From: Porticoccaceae bacterium LTM1
GTDB lineage: Bacteria; Pseudomonadota; Gammaproteobacteria; Pseudomonadales; Porticoccaceae
Length of the DNA: 64,000 bases
NCBI GenBank assembly: GCA_030252795.1
Contig: CP127080.1
Coordinates: 414,536-478,535 of the forward strand
Direction of reading: 5' to 3'
Of this stretch, positions 35,944 to 44,306 are shown one piece after another; the stretch's first letter is position 1; each line of letters opens with the position of its first letter. The position numbers were made by a program, and so were the translations under genes. The notes under the pieces were generated by a model. That model was given only the letters and a program-made list of their open reading frames with translations. It was not told the origin of the DNA and ran no database searches.

Positions 35944-35974
35944 TGTAGGGTTACCGGTAACTTGTGCGTTCTCT
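35944..35974 (+). promoter_or_regulatory. ECF promoter motif, site 4 (secreted protease)
   Basis: TGTAGGG at 35944-35950 and CGTTCTCT at 35967-35974, 23 bp apart. The first box continues with T, as in sites 5 and 6, while the second box is identical to that of sites 2 and 3, so it mixes the two subtypes. Confidence 0.78.
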
Positions 35975-36019
35975 CCAGTATAGACCCCTGTTAGGGGCGG
36001 TTAACTGTGGAGGGAAAAT

Positions 36020-36898
36020 ATGAAAATGCGCACTTTCAAAGTGGCTCTGGCCGCTGGTCTTTTATCAGTATGTGGAATTAACTCAGTCTTTGCAGAAGAC
36101 TATATTTCTGATAGTCAAAGTTTACACTCATTTGAAGTGGAGGCAACAAAACTAGTGGAAACGGGCGATATTGAAAGCCCGGAAACCCTGCTGAAAGAGC
36201 TGGAGCGCACACATTATTCACTGACATTGCCGTCCGCTAAGGATCAGGAAAAGTCGCCAGCAGAATTGTTTGAGGCTTATAAGCATGCCACTGTTGCGCT
36301 GGGCACTCTATACGATTGTGGTCGAGAGTCTTGCAGAAAAGCACATGTTCATATGGCTTCTGGCTTTGTGATTCACGAAGACGGTATCGTGGTTACCAAT
36401 CATCATGTCATGATGGGCTTGGCCAAGGACGATCGGAAAATTCACTCAGCGGTAGTTCGGGACTTTGAAGGCAATGTCTATCCAATTCGTGAAGTTCTTG
36501 CTGCCCATGAAGCCGATGACCTGGCAATTATTCGAGTGGACACGAAAGGCAAGAAGCTCAAAGCGTTTTCATTGGGTGGTGATGTCGAAGTAGGGGATAA
36601 CGTTAATGTTATCAGTCACCCGAAAGGCAGCTTTTACACATACACCAAAGGGGCGGTGACACGTCACACGATGGTTCCGATTGGTCCTGATTCGCCAGAG
36701 CGTAAACGTATTAATATCACTGCAGACTATGCGGCTGGATCCAGTGGTGGACCTGTTTTCGATGATTGTGGAAATGTTATTGGTGTGGTGTGTACTACCT
36801 ATTCCATGTATTACCACCAGAAAGAGCAGAAAAGCTTGCAGATGGTGGTTAAGGCGATTATTCCGGTTGAGAGTTTGAAGAGCTTGATTAACGGTTGA
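36020..36898 (+). CDS. secreted trypsin-like serine protease
   Basis: 292 residues; signal peptide about 1-25 (CGINSVFA-ED). A complete HtrA/trypsin-fold triad is visible: VVTNHHV with His129, EADDLAIIRV with Asp167, and AAGSSGGPVF with Ser242. There is no PDZ domain, unlike DegP/DegS. About 75 residues of helical sequence precede the protease fold. Four Cys (CGRESC, DCG...VVC) could form two disulfides, in keeping with the thioredoxin encoded in the same regulon. The gene has its own promoter motif and terminator. The role is unknown; it could process a receptor ligand, FecR or substrates of the VWA/TPR machine. Confidence 0.9.
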   Translation: MKMRTFKVALAAGLLSVCGINSVFAEDYISDSQSLHSFEVEATKLVETGDIESPETLLKELERTHYSLTLPSAKDQEKSPAELFEAYKHATVALGTLYDCGRESCRKAHVHMASGFVIHEDGIVVTNHHVMMGLAKDDRKIHSAVVRDFEGNVYPIREVLAAHEADDLAIIRVDTKGKKLKAFSLGGDVEVGDNVNVISHPKGSFYTYTKGAVTRHTMVPIGPDSPERKRINITADYAAGSSGGPVFDDCGNVIGVVCTTYSMYYHQKEQKSLQMVVKAIIPVESLKSLING

Positions 36899-36970
36899 TA
36901 TAACAAAAACATTCTTCAAGCATTATTGTTATACGATTTTCGCTGAAAAATTCTATTTTTTCGATCTTGA

Positions 36971-37008
36971 AAGTCCATTAGGAGCTACAGCACCTAATGG
37001 ACTTTTTC
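36971..37008 (+). terminator. terminator after the protease gene
   Basis: Stem AAGTCCATTAGG/CCTAATGGACTT followed by T-run. Confidence 0.9.
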
Positions 37009-37132
37009 ATATCTGTGTATCTCATAAGTTGTTTCAGTAATAGTGATATCGCTTCGTGGCGACATCACAGTCATGTTTGCTTTTCATATCGTATTGATAC
37101 TTACCATGATGCTTTGACAATACGCTCCTTTT

Positions 37133-37163
37133 GGTAGGGTGTCATGCCTTAAGGTCGTTTACT
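37133..37163 (+). promoter_or_regulatory. ECF promoter motif, site 5 (sigma factor 2)
   Basis: GGTAGGG at 37133-37139 and CGTTTACT at 37156-37163, 23 bp apart, upstream of the second sigma gene. The second box differs from sites 1-4 and resembles site 6. Confidence 0.72.
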
Positions 37164-37204
37164 TGGCAGGGAAAGACCGTAGAGGTGCGGCTATAGTGGT
37201 GTGT

Positions 37205-37795
37205 ATGGCAAAGAAGAAGAGCAATGTGGTTGACATGAATGGACGGCCGCTAGTGTCTCAAAAACAGGTTCTGGAACAATTGTTTCGAGAGCACGGTGCT
37301 GTTCTGCGTGCCTTTCTGGCTCCCCGCATCAGTACGGATATGGATCTTGATGACCTTGTTCAGGAAGTATTTCTCAGGTTGGCTAGAGTGGAAGACCTGA
37401 CTGAGCGGATGGCGACCAATAGGGGAAGTACACTCTCATACCTGATCACTATTGGGGTCAACTTGATCCTGGATATTAAAAAGCATAATGCAGTCGTCGA
37501 TAAGCATGCCTACCTTGGGGTTCAGAATAGTGAAGAAGAAACACTGCGGACTGCTCCGGACGTTATTGCTTGTGCACGGGAAGATCTTCAGCTTGTGGAG
37601 CAGGTGATTTTTCAGCTTCCCCCTGTTTGGAGGAAGGTTTTTCTGTTAAGTCGTGTTGAGGGGATGACTTATAAAGAAATCGCCCAAAAGATGAATGTAT
37701 CTGTTAAACAAGTTGAAAAGTATATGAGCAAAACACTGAAAAAAATCAGGGATGCCTTTATTTATGACCAGAAACAGGAGGCCAATGATGGCTAA
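37205..37795 (+). CDS. ECF sigma factor, FecI-type (module 2)
   Basis: Paralogue of the sigma factor at 14817; 196 residues from ATG 37205 (GTG codons at 37196 and 37199 are alternative starts nearer AGAGG). Both begin with M-KK-NVVD-GRPL. Region 2 has DDLVQEVFLRLARVEDL. Region 4 has LPPVWRKVFLLSRVEGMTYKEIAQKMNVSVKQVEKYM. Recognition-helix residues differ from those of module 1 (SVKQVEKYMSKTL versus SIKTVEKYICMAL), which may explain the two promoter subtypes. Its end overlaps the FecR gene. Base composition of this module looks more A/T-rich than that of module 1. Confidence 0.92.
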   Translation: MAKKKSNVVDMNGRPLVSQKQVLEQLFREHGAVLRAFLAPRISTDMDLDDLVQEVFLRLARVEDLTERMATNRGSTLSYLITIGVNLILDIKKHNAVVDKHAYLGVQNSEEETLRTAPDVIACAREDLQLVEQVIFQLPPVWRKVFLLSRVEGMTYKEIAQKMNVSVKQVEKYMSKTLKKIRDAFIYDQKQEANDG

Positions 37796-38828
37796 ATTCA
37801 CAGGAGCCCAGGTTTCAAGAGATCTGGCTCGGCTGTATTCCGGTGAGTTAACTGAAGATGAAGCACGTCAAATCAGTGAGTGCATGGCCTCCTGTGAAGA
37901 GTATCAGGCTGAATTTTTGAGGCTCTCTGCAGTTCTGTCGGATCCGGAGCGCCTGAAAACCATGCCAGGTCTACGCGTCTCTTGGGGGGAGTCAGCAAGC
38001 ACCGGTCGAAAAGTCTGGACTTATGGTCGTGGTTATGGGGTGGCTGCAGCAGCATTTCTATTCTTAGTGATTTTTGCCACCAGCTATTTATTTGTTCCCA
38101 AGGGGGAAGATATAGAAACGAACAATCTGGGACGTTATGTAACACGTGTTGGTGAGCAGAAAACTATCAATTTGGTAGATGGAAGTTCCTTGATCCTGAA
38201 TACAGGGACTCAGGTATATGTCGATATGGCTGAATCCTACCGAAAGGTTATTTTGGAAAGGGGTGAAATATATTTAGATGTGGTCGCAGATCCTATGCGT
38301 CCATTTAGTGTGGATTTGGAGTCCCACTCTGTGACAGTTTTGGGGACGTCATTCAATATCTATAAAAAATCAGATGCTTTTAATGTCTCTGTTATTGAAG
38401 GTTTGGTAGCTATTCACAAGAAAGATGATCCTGTTTCTGGAACATCTCCGTTAATTGAATCTTCTGGCGGAGCTAGGGTTCGAATCGAATCACCTGATCA
38501 GAATCGATTGCAATCTGGATGGGTAGCTGAATTTGATGCGAGTGAAAACTCAATAGTGGCTTATAAGCCACAAAACATAGAACGACTGTCTGGCTGGAGG
38601 ACAGGTGTTATCCGATTTGAGGAGGCGCCATTATATGAAGTGGTTCAGGAGTTGAATCGTTACTCTGGGAAAAAAATCCTTATTGAGGATAAGTCCGTTA
38701 TGGATCTTGAGTTCTATGGGTCTATACGTGTTGATCAGTTATTTACTGCCGTTAAAGCGTTTGAGGAAATATTGCCTGTCAAGGTGATCCATCATTTTGA
38801 CAGGGTAATTATTGTTGGAAAACAATAA
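37788..38828 (+). CDS. FecR-family anti-sigma/signal transducer (module 2)
   Basis: 346 residues from ATG 37788 (AGGAG 7 bp upstream; ATG 37785 is the alternative); overlaps the sigma gene by 8 bp. Membrane helix about 83-103 (YGVAAAAFLFLVIFATSYLF). The FecR domain has TRVGEQKTINLVDGSSLILN and RPFSVDLESHSVTVLGTSFNI. The C-terminal part (GWRTGVIRFEEAPLYEVVQELNRYS) aligns with that of module 1. It should transmit the state of the receptor encoded 150 bp downstream to the module 2 sigma factor. Confidence 0.93.
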   Translation: MAKFTGAQVSRDLARLYSGELTEDEARQISECMASCEEYQAEFLRLSAVLSDPERLKTMPGLRVSWGESASTGRKVWTYGRGYGVAAAAFLFLVIFATSYLFVPKGEDIETNNLGRYVTRVGEQKTINLVDGSSLILNTGTQVYVDMAESYRKVILERGEIYLDVVADPMRPFSVDLESHSVTVLGTSFNIYKKSDAFNVSVIEGLVAIHKKDDPVSGTSPLIESSGGARVRIESPDQNRLQSGWVAEFDASENSIVAYKPQNIERLSGWRTGVIRFEEAPLYEVVQELNRYSGKKILIEDKSVMDLEFYGSIRVDQLFTAVKAFEEILPVKVIHHFDRVIIVGKQ

Positions 38829-38886
38829 TTGGAAAGCGAAATTTGTTGTGAATTTGTTGGTAGTTTAAGTTTTGTATTAATCCACC

Positions 38887-38917
38887 GGTAGGGTCATCTG
38901 TGAGTTTGTCGTGAACT
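38887..38917 (+). promoter_or_regulatory. ECF promoter motif, site 6 (TonB receptor 2)
   Basis: GGTAGGG at 38887-38893 and CGTGAACT at 38910-38917, 23 bp apart. It is the weakest match in the second box but keeps the exact spacing and the GGTAGGGT first box of site 5. Confidence 0.65.
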
Positions 38918-38977
38918 TGATAGTCGATGTGAGAAATGTCGACACTGTTACAAGAAAACTTAATTAGAGGTGGGTAA

Positions 38978-41900
38978 ATGATTGGCAAGCTATCTGGTCT
39001 TCGAAAAAAGCATATGACAATTGGTGTGTTAACAGCTTTAGCTGTTATTCTGTCAGGCGATATTCTGGCTGATGATCCAGTTATCAACATTGATATCAAA
39101 ACACAAAAAGCTGGTACCGCATTTCTTGAGCTGGCGGAAAAATCCGGTGTTCAGATTCTGATTCCAAAAAATATTGGAAAAAATGTAGATATTGCAGGTA
39201 TTTCAGGTGAGTTCACTTTGCCGCAGGCATTGGAGAAGATGCTTTCTGGAACGGGTCTTAGTTATAAATTTACAGACGAGAATCTGGTGATCATTCAGGA
39301 TAAAAAATTAGAAGCATCAGATGAAAAAACAACGGAAGTTGAAGAGTTGGTAGTGACCGGTAGCCGCCTGATTCGCGATCCGGGAAAAATGACCAAGCAG
39401 ATGACGATCTTTGATCGGACGGAAATTGAACGCTCGGGTGTGACTCGATTAGATGAGTTCTTGCGTCGACTTCCCCAGAATGTGAACGCCCCAACTAATG
39501 TAGGTGGTGGTTTTGTCGGTGATGGCTATGGTCAGCGTGATTTTGGCCTGGGCGGTAATGTATTTGCCGGTAGTGGTGTGAATTTGCGTGGCTTGGGCTC
39601 CCAGTATACCTTGATACTGGTTAATGGTCGTCGTCCGGCCGCCGGCGGCCAGTTCGGTGGTATTACTGATATCAGCAATATTCCTATTGATCGTGTTGAG
39701 CGTATCGAAATTTTGTTTGATGGTGCTGCCGCTGTGTATGGGGCAGGCGCTATCGGCGGGGTAGTGAATATTATTACCAATCGTGAATACGAAGGTACTA
39801 ATGTCAATTTGACATACGGCGAGACAACCGAGGGCGGTAGTACAAGATATAATTTCAGTATTGGTCATACGTTCAATTGGCAATCAGGATCACTGACCGG
39901 TAGTTTTAGTTATCAGAATCAAGATGGTATCGACGGTGCTGAGCGCGATTTGGCCTTGATTTCAGACACGGCATTTACCGTTCCCCCAACCGATCCCGGA
40001 TCGGTGGCAGGTAGCGTAATTAGAACCACAGGTGGCCGTCAGGCGATTATGTGGATTAAGGATATTAATGGCGATGGCCTATATGATTCCGCAGGTGAAA
40101 GAATAACAGGCGGCGTTTATGTCACAGGTGTTGATTCCAGGGGTAATAATAGAACGGCTACTGTCTATAGAGAAAATCCATCATGGTCTTTTACTTTGGA
40201 TGATCCAAGCCTTGTGGATGGTTTTGATGAGTTGCCACAGGACAATGGCTATATCCCTGTCCGAGTTTTGCAAGTGCCGGAATACAATGGCCAGCCTCTC
40301 GATCTTTACGGTGTTGACCTGAGTAACTATCAGGCAGTTCCCGGCCAGGAAGGTATTTACGGTGAATCGGCGTTTGTACCCCGCAGAGGACAGTCACTGT
40401 CTCCGGAGGATACAACCTATTCATTGGGGCTGGATTTGGATCAAGAGTTGGCTGATAACCTGAAGCTTGCTATGTCAGTCAATTACAGTGCCACCGAAAA
40501 ACGGAACGATACCCGTAACCGCGCAGATGAGCTTGGAATAGGTGGTAATGGTTCAAGTAACCCGTTTGGTGTTCCATTAACTTATGTATGGAATAACCAG
40601 TTTCCCCAACAGTATCAGGAATCAAAAATTAATACTTACTCATTTAGTGGCAGTCTCGACTGGCAATTGAATGATGACTGGCAGGTTTTGCTTGGTTGGG
40701 GGCTGAGTAAAAACAATCAGAGCTCAGATGTATTTAATCAGTTGTATAGAACTAATTTCTCCTCTGTGACAACCACATTGCAAGACCTGTTGAATGGTTA
40801 CTATTACGATGAAAATGGTAATGAGGTTCACGGTGTTGCATTCCACGATCCACTCCTGGGGTATAACTCTGGGGAAGAGTTGGTGGCAGCAGTCGTCGAT
40901 CCGTTAAGCAAAACCAAAAATAATACTTTCAGTCGGGATATGGATATCAATATTCGCGGTGTTCTGGGGCAACTGCCGGGCGGTGATCTGCGCACCAATA
41001 TTACCCTGTCGCACCAGCGTAAGCGCAATGTGATCTACAACGATAATGCGTTCTACAAGCACTACGGCTTGGAAGTTACTCAGAACACAGGTGATGGCAG
41101 TAATTTTGCCACTCTGCAAGAGGACAGTTCATATACCCTCGAGTCTGCTGCTACAACGAACGCAATTGGATTTGAAATTGCTGCGCCACTGATTGGCAGT
41201 GAAAATTCTAAAGCATTGATACAGGAGTTTTTGCTAAGCGCCTCTGCCCGTGTGGAGGATTACAGTAACCTGGATGATACCGGCAAGCTCTGGTCGCTGG
41301 GCTTTAACTGGCAGATAGTGGATCAGCTGGCAGTACGCTTTAATCGAGATCACGGTATAAAAGTGCCGGAATCGGTTCGATTTGCTAACTCTCTGATAGG
41401 GAGGAACTATCAAACGGTAAATATTTATCCGGATGATATTTCGACTCGACGCAGCAGATTTATACGTCCAATCAAACTGACTGGAGGGGCCACTCATCTG
41501 ACTCCGGAAATATACGATACCAACAAACTGGGTTTTATCTATACACCGGATTTTGTTGAAGGCCTCAGAGCTGAGTTGAGCTTTTCTGATACCAAGGCAA
41601 AAGACAGGGTTGGACGCCCCGGCGTTTCCACCAGGCTCACCGAGCAATTGATGGATGAGTTGTATCTTGCGTCGCAGCCAACTCTTTATTATGCAACGCC
41701 GGAAATTATTGCGCAGTTTGAGGCGCTGGCGGCAGCGGGTGAGTATGTTGGGCCTATACCGTCGCTAGAAGATACCAACAATCAGATTTCTCCCGGACTG
41801 TACGGCCCAACGCTGATTCGCGACGATAGAACTTATAATGTCGGCTCCATGATGCAACAGCAGGCTGACTTGCAGCTGACCTACAATTTCAGTAACGACT

Positions 41901-42523
41901 GGGGTGATTGGTTTTTTACCTGGCGTCACCAGTATATTCACGAGCAGGCTTACCTGCAGTCGGATATCTGTGCGAGTGGGAATTGTTTTAGTGCGACGAA
42001 TGACACAGATCTTTTATCAGATAACTTTAACAAGTGGGTTGATATTGTTGGGGTGATGGATGAGAGAGATTTTGCTGTCCAAAGTCAAATCTTCCAGCCA
42101 GTGCCTGAACACAGCAGCACACTGGCGGTTGATTGGCAGTATCGCGGATTGGGAATTGGACTGAGAACTGATTATCGTTCAGATACCTCCATGATTCTTA
42201 TGGATCAAAGCGGTGCGTTCGTAGGTGGACAATTGGTTCGGTATGAGAATATTCGCAAGGCAACTACCTCGCCAACTCGCTCCATTGATATGACGTTTAC
42301 TTATGATTTTTCAGGTGACCTGTTCGACGCGCCCGGATGGCTTGAGTCCACACGGATTCAGCTGACTATTGATGATGTGTGGCGTCGCGAACAGGAAGTA
42401 ACTCAGAAATATCTGAAGCAGGAATTTATACCGCTAGCTGATGAGGAGTTTGTGCAAATTAATGGATATGCTCTTGAGCCACGCGGACGTGCATTTTCGT
42501 TAAGCATAACCAGTACTTTCTAA
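38978..42523 (+). CDS. STN-type TonB-dependent receptor (module 2)
   Basis: 1181-residue paralogue of the receptor at 16613, with the same architecture at the same residue numbers. Signal peptide about 1-31 (DILA-DD), STN domain 35-107, TonB box EELVVTG at about 122-128, and a plug with TLILVNGRRPAAGGQF and RIEILFDGAAAVYGAGAIGG. The barrel ends SLSITSTF with the C-terminal Phe typical of outer-membrane proteins. A calcium-loop-like DINGDGLYDSAGE occurs near residue 361 and a loop Cys pair in ICASGNC. The extracellular loops are clearly diverged, so a different ligand is expected. Both receptors share AGGTGGGTAA before the start codon. Confidence 0.93.
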   Translation: MIGKLSGLRKKHMTIGVLTALAVILSGDILADDPVINIDIKTQKAGTAFLELAEKSGVQILIPKNIGKNVDIAGISGEFTLPQALEKMLSGTGLSYKFTDENLVIIQDKKLEASDEKTTEVEELVVTGSRLIRDPGKMTKQMTIFDRTEIERSGVTRLDEFLRRLPQNVNAPTNVGGGFVGDGYGQRDFGLGGNVFAGSGVNLRGLGSQYTLILVNGRRPAAGGQFGGITDISNIPIDRVERIEILFDGAAAVYGAGAIGGVVNIITNREYEGTNVNLTYGETTEGGSTRYNFSIGHTFNWQSGSLTGSFSYQNQDGIDGAERDLALISDTAFTVPPTDPGSVAGSVIRTTGGRQAIMWIKDINGDGLYDSAGERITGGVYVTGVDSRGNNRTATVYRENPSWSFTLDDPSLVDGFDELPQDNGYIPVRVLQVPEYNGQPLDLYGVDLSNYQAVPGQEGIYGESAFVPRRGQSLSPEDTTYSLGLDLDQELADNLKLAMSVNYSATEKRNDTRNRADELGIGGNGSSNPFGVPLTYVWNNQFPQQYQESKINTYSFSGSLDWQLNDDWQVLLGWGLSKNNQSSDVFNQLYRTNFSSVTTTLQDLLNGYYYDENGNEVHGVAFHDPLLGYNSGEELVAAVVDPLSKTKNNTFSRDMDINIRGVLGQLPGGDLRTNITLSHQRKRNVIYNDNAFYKHYGLEVTQNTGDGSNFATLQEDSSYTLESAATTNAIGFEIAAPLIGSENSKALIQEFLLSASARVEDYSNLDDTGKLWSLGFNWQIVDQLAVRFNRDHGIKVPESVRFANSLIGRNYQTVNIYPDDISTRRSRFIRPIKLTGGATHLTPEIYDTNKLGFIYTPDFVEGLRAELSFSDTKAKDRVGRPGVSTRLTEQLMDELYLASQPTLYYATPEIIAQFEALAAAGEYVGPIPSLEDTNNQISPGLYGPTLIRDDRTYNVGSMMQQQADLQLTYNFSNDWGDWFFTWRHQYIHEQAYLQSDICASGNCFSATNDTDLLSDNFNKWVDIVGVMDERDFAVQSQIFQPVPEHSSTLAVDWQYRGLGIGLRTDYRSDTSMILMDQSGAFVGGQLVRYENIRKATTSPTRSIDMTFTYDFSGDLFDAPGWLESTRIQLTIDDVWRREQEVTQKYLKQEFIPLADEEFVQINGYALEPRGRAFSLSITSTF

Positions 42524-42552
42524 ACATTGTTGTATTGGGGGTGTTTTTCCCT

Positions 42553-42599
42553 AAAGAAAAGGCTCCCCTTAACCCAGGATGCCTTTTCTTTATTTTTTT
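42553..42599 (+). terminator. terminator after TonB receptor 2
   Basis: Stem AAAGAAAAGGC (42553-42563) with GCCTTTTCTTT (42581-42591), then a T-run. Confidence 0.85.
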
Positions 42600-42640
42600 G
42601 CCGTTTAACAGCTGCTTATATGGAGATTTACATTGTTAAT

Positions 42641-42684
42641 AAAAAAAGCCCTGCATAGCATTATTGCTATGCAAGGCTTTTTTA
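42641..42684. terminator. bidirectional terminator between receptor 2 and scoB
   Basis: AAAAAAAGCC and GGCTTTTTT flank the stem TGCATAGCA/TGCTATGCA, so it can stop transcription from both convergent units. It marks the end of the liu operon. Confidence 0.9.
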
Positions 42685-42701
42685 ATTAGAGCAATGCAGC
42701 G

Positions 42702-43358
42702 TTAAACCGTCATCTCTGGCACATTCTCCGGAATAACCAACTCGCCAGCTGTTTTGGAGGCGATCTCTTCAACACTTACACCCGGTGCTCGTTCCACCAG
42801 ATGGAATTTGCCATCGTGGATTTCAATGTAGGCCAGATCGGTAACCACTTTTTTGATGCAGCCGGCACCGGTCAGTGGCAGGGTACACTTTTGCAGCAGT
42901 TTGGAGTTGCCGTGTTTGTCAGCGTGGGTCATGGTGACGATGATATTGTCGGCGCCGGCTACCAGATCCATAGCGCCGCCCATGCCTTTTATCAGTTTGC
43001 CCGGCACCATCCAGCTGGCGATGTTGCCTTCAACATCCACTTCAAATGCACCCAGAACGGTCAGGTCCACATGACCGCCGCGAATCATTGCAAAGGATTC
43101 AGCGGAAGAGAAAATAGATGCACCGGTAATAGCAGTAACGGTCTGCTTGCCGGCATTGATCATGTCGGCGTCGACTTTATCTTCAGTTGGGAATGGACCC
43201 ATACCCAGCAGGCCGTTTTCAGACTGCAGCATAACTTCCATACCTTCCGGTACATAGTTGGCTACCAGAGTTGGAATGCCGATGCCGAGGTTGACGTAGT
43301 AGCCGTCCTGTAATTCTTGTGCCACTCGCATGGCGAGTTGTTCACGGGAGAGTGCCAT
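42702..43358 (-). CDS. scoB: 3-oxoacid CoA-transferase subunit B
   Basis: Beta subunit of succinyl-CoA:3-ketoacid CoA-transferase; 218 residues. The catalytic glutamate lies in QSENGLLGMGP (Glu47), and GIGIPTLVANY and AGADNIIVTMTHADKHG are family features. With scoA it activates acetoacetate, released by HMG-CoA lyase, to acetoacetyl-CoA. It is the last gene of the leucine/isovalerate operon. Confidence 0.95.
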   Translation of the reverse strand: MALSREQLAMRVAQELQDGYYVNLGIGIPTLVANYVPEGMEVMLQSENGLLGMGPFPTEDKVDADMINAGKQTVTAITGASIFSSAESFAMIRGGHVDLTVLGAFEVDVEGNIASWMVPGKLIKGMGGAMDLVAGADNIIVTMTHADKHGNSKLLQKCTLPLTGAGCIKKVVTDLAYIEIHDGKFHLVERAPGVSVEEIASKTAGELVIPENVPEMTV

Positions 43359-43405
43359 CTTTTTGCCCTCTTTTTTACTTATTCAAAGTAACTGGAATAT
43401 TAGTT

Positions 43406-43477
43406 GTCATCCTGAGCGTAGCGAAGGATCTCGTTGTCTCAGCAACTTGTGAGATCCTTCGCTGCGCTCAGGATGAC
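43406..43477. repeat. palindromic repeat between scoA and scoB
   Basis: Left arm starts GTCATCCTGAGCGTAGCGAA; right arm ends CGCTGCGCTCAGGATGAC. Long near-perfect hairpin. One half of the same palindrome recurs at 54769-54794. Confidence 0.88.
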
Positions 43478-43484
43478 AAGATTA

Positions 43485-44183
43485 TTAATTGCGAACTGTG
43501 CGCTGTTCGATACGTTTTTCAAATGTGCCTTTGATCACCCGGTTTACATAAATGCCCGGTGTGTGAATCTGGCTTGGATCAAGTTCGCCCGGCTCAACAA
43601 TTTCTTCCACTTCCACGACGGTAATTTTGCCGGCGGTGGCTGCCATTGGGTTAAAGTTCTGGGCGGTATGACGGTAAATTACGTTGCCGTAGCGATCGGC
43701 TTTCCAGCCTTTCACGATGGCAAAGTCGCCGGTTACTGATTCTTCGAGAATGTAATTGCGGCCGTTAAATTCGCGCACTTCCTTACCTTCGCCAATAGGC
43801 GTGCCGTAGCCGGTGGCAGTAAAAAAGGCTGGGATACCAGCACCGCCGGCGCGCATTTTTTCTGCCAGGGTGCCTTGCGGAGTCAGTTCCACTTCCAGTT
43901 CGCCGGACAGCAGTTGTTTTTCAAACAGGGCGTTTTCACCAACGTAGGAAGCAACCATTTTTTTAATCTGGCGATCTTCCAAAAGGATGCCCAGACCAAA
44001 GCCGTCGACACCGGCGTTGTTGGAATAAACGGTCAGGCCTTTGGTGCCCATTTTTTTGATCTGGGCAATCAGGCCTTCCGGAATACCGCACAGGCCAAAG
44101 CCGCCAGCGATAATGGTCATATTGTCTTCGAGGCCAGCCATTGCTTCTTCGTAGCTGGTTACGACTTTGTCAAAACCTGACAT
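43485..44183 (-). CDS. scoA: 3-oxoacid CoA-transferase subunit A
   Basis: Alpha subunit of the CoA-transferase, 232 residues. CoA-transferase I signature [13 protein letters not shown] at about 27-39, then [14 protein letters not shown] and [18 protein letters not shown]. Partner of scoB, separated from it by 126 bp that hold a palindromic repeat. Transcribed with the liu genes. Confidence 0.95.
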   Translation of the reverse strand: MSGFDKVVTSYEEAMAGLEDNMTIIAGGFGLCGIPEGLIAQIKKMGTKGLTVYSNNAGVDGFGLGILLEDRQIKKMVASYVGENALFEKQLLSGELEVELTPQGTLAEKMRAGGAGIPAFFTATGYGTPIGEGKEVREFNGRNYILEESVTGDFAIVKGWKADRYGNVIYRHTAQNFNPMAATAGKITVVEVEEIVEPGELDPSQIHTPGIYVNRVIKGTFEKRIEQRTVRN

Positions 44184-44232
44184 GGAGAGCTCCTGTCTTT
44201 TGTTTTCCTTATTCCGTCACCCCGGAGGGGTC

Positions 44233-44298
44233 CGTCATCCCCGCGCAGGCGGGGATCCATCTTTCGGATGGTGGATTCCCGCCTGCGCGGGAATGACG
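44233..44298. repeat. palindromic repeat between mvaB and scoA
   Basis: CGTCATCCCCGCGCAGGCGG at the left and CGCCTGCGCGGGAATGACG at the right, with GGATCCA...TGGATTC inside. Same family as 4875-4951. Confidence 0.9.
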
Positions 44299-44306
44299 AC
44301 CTGTAA

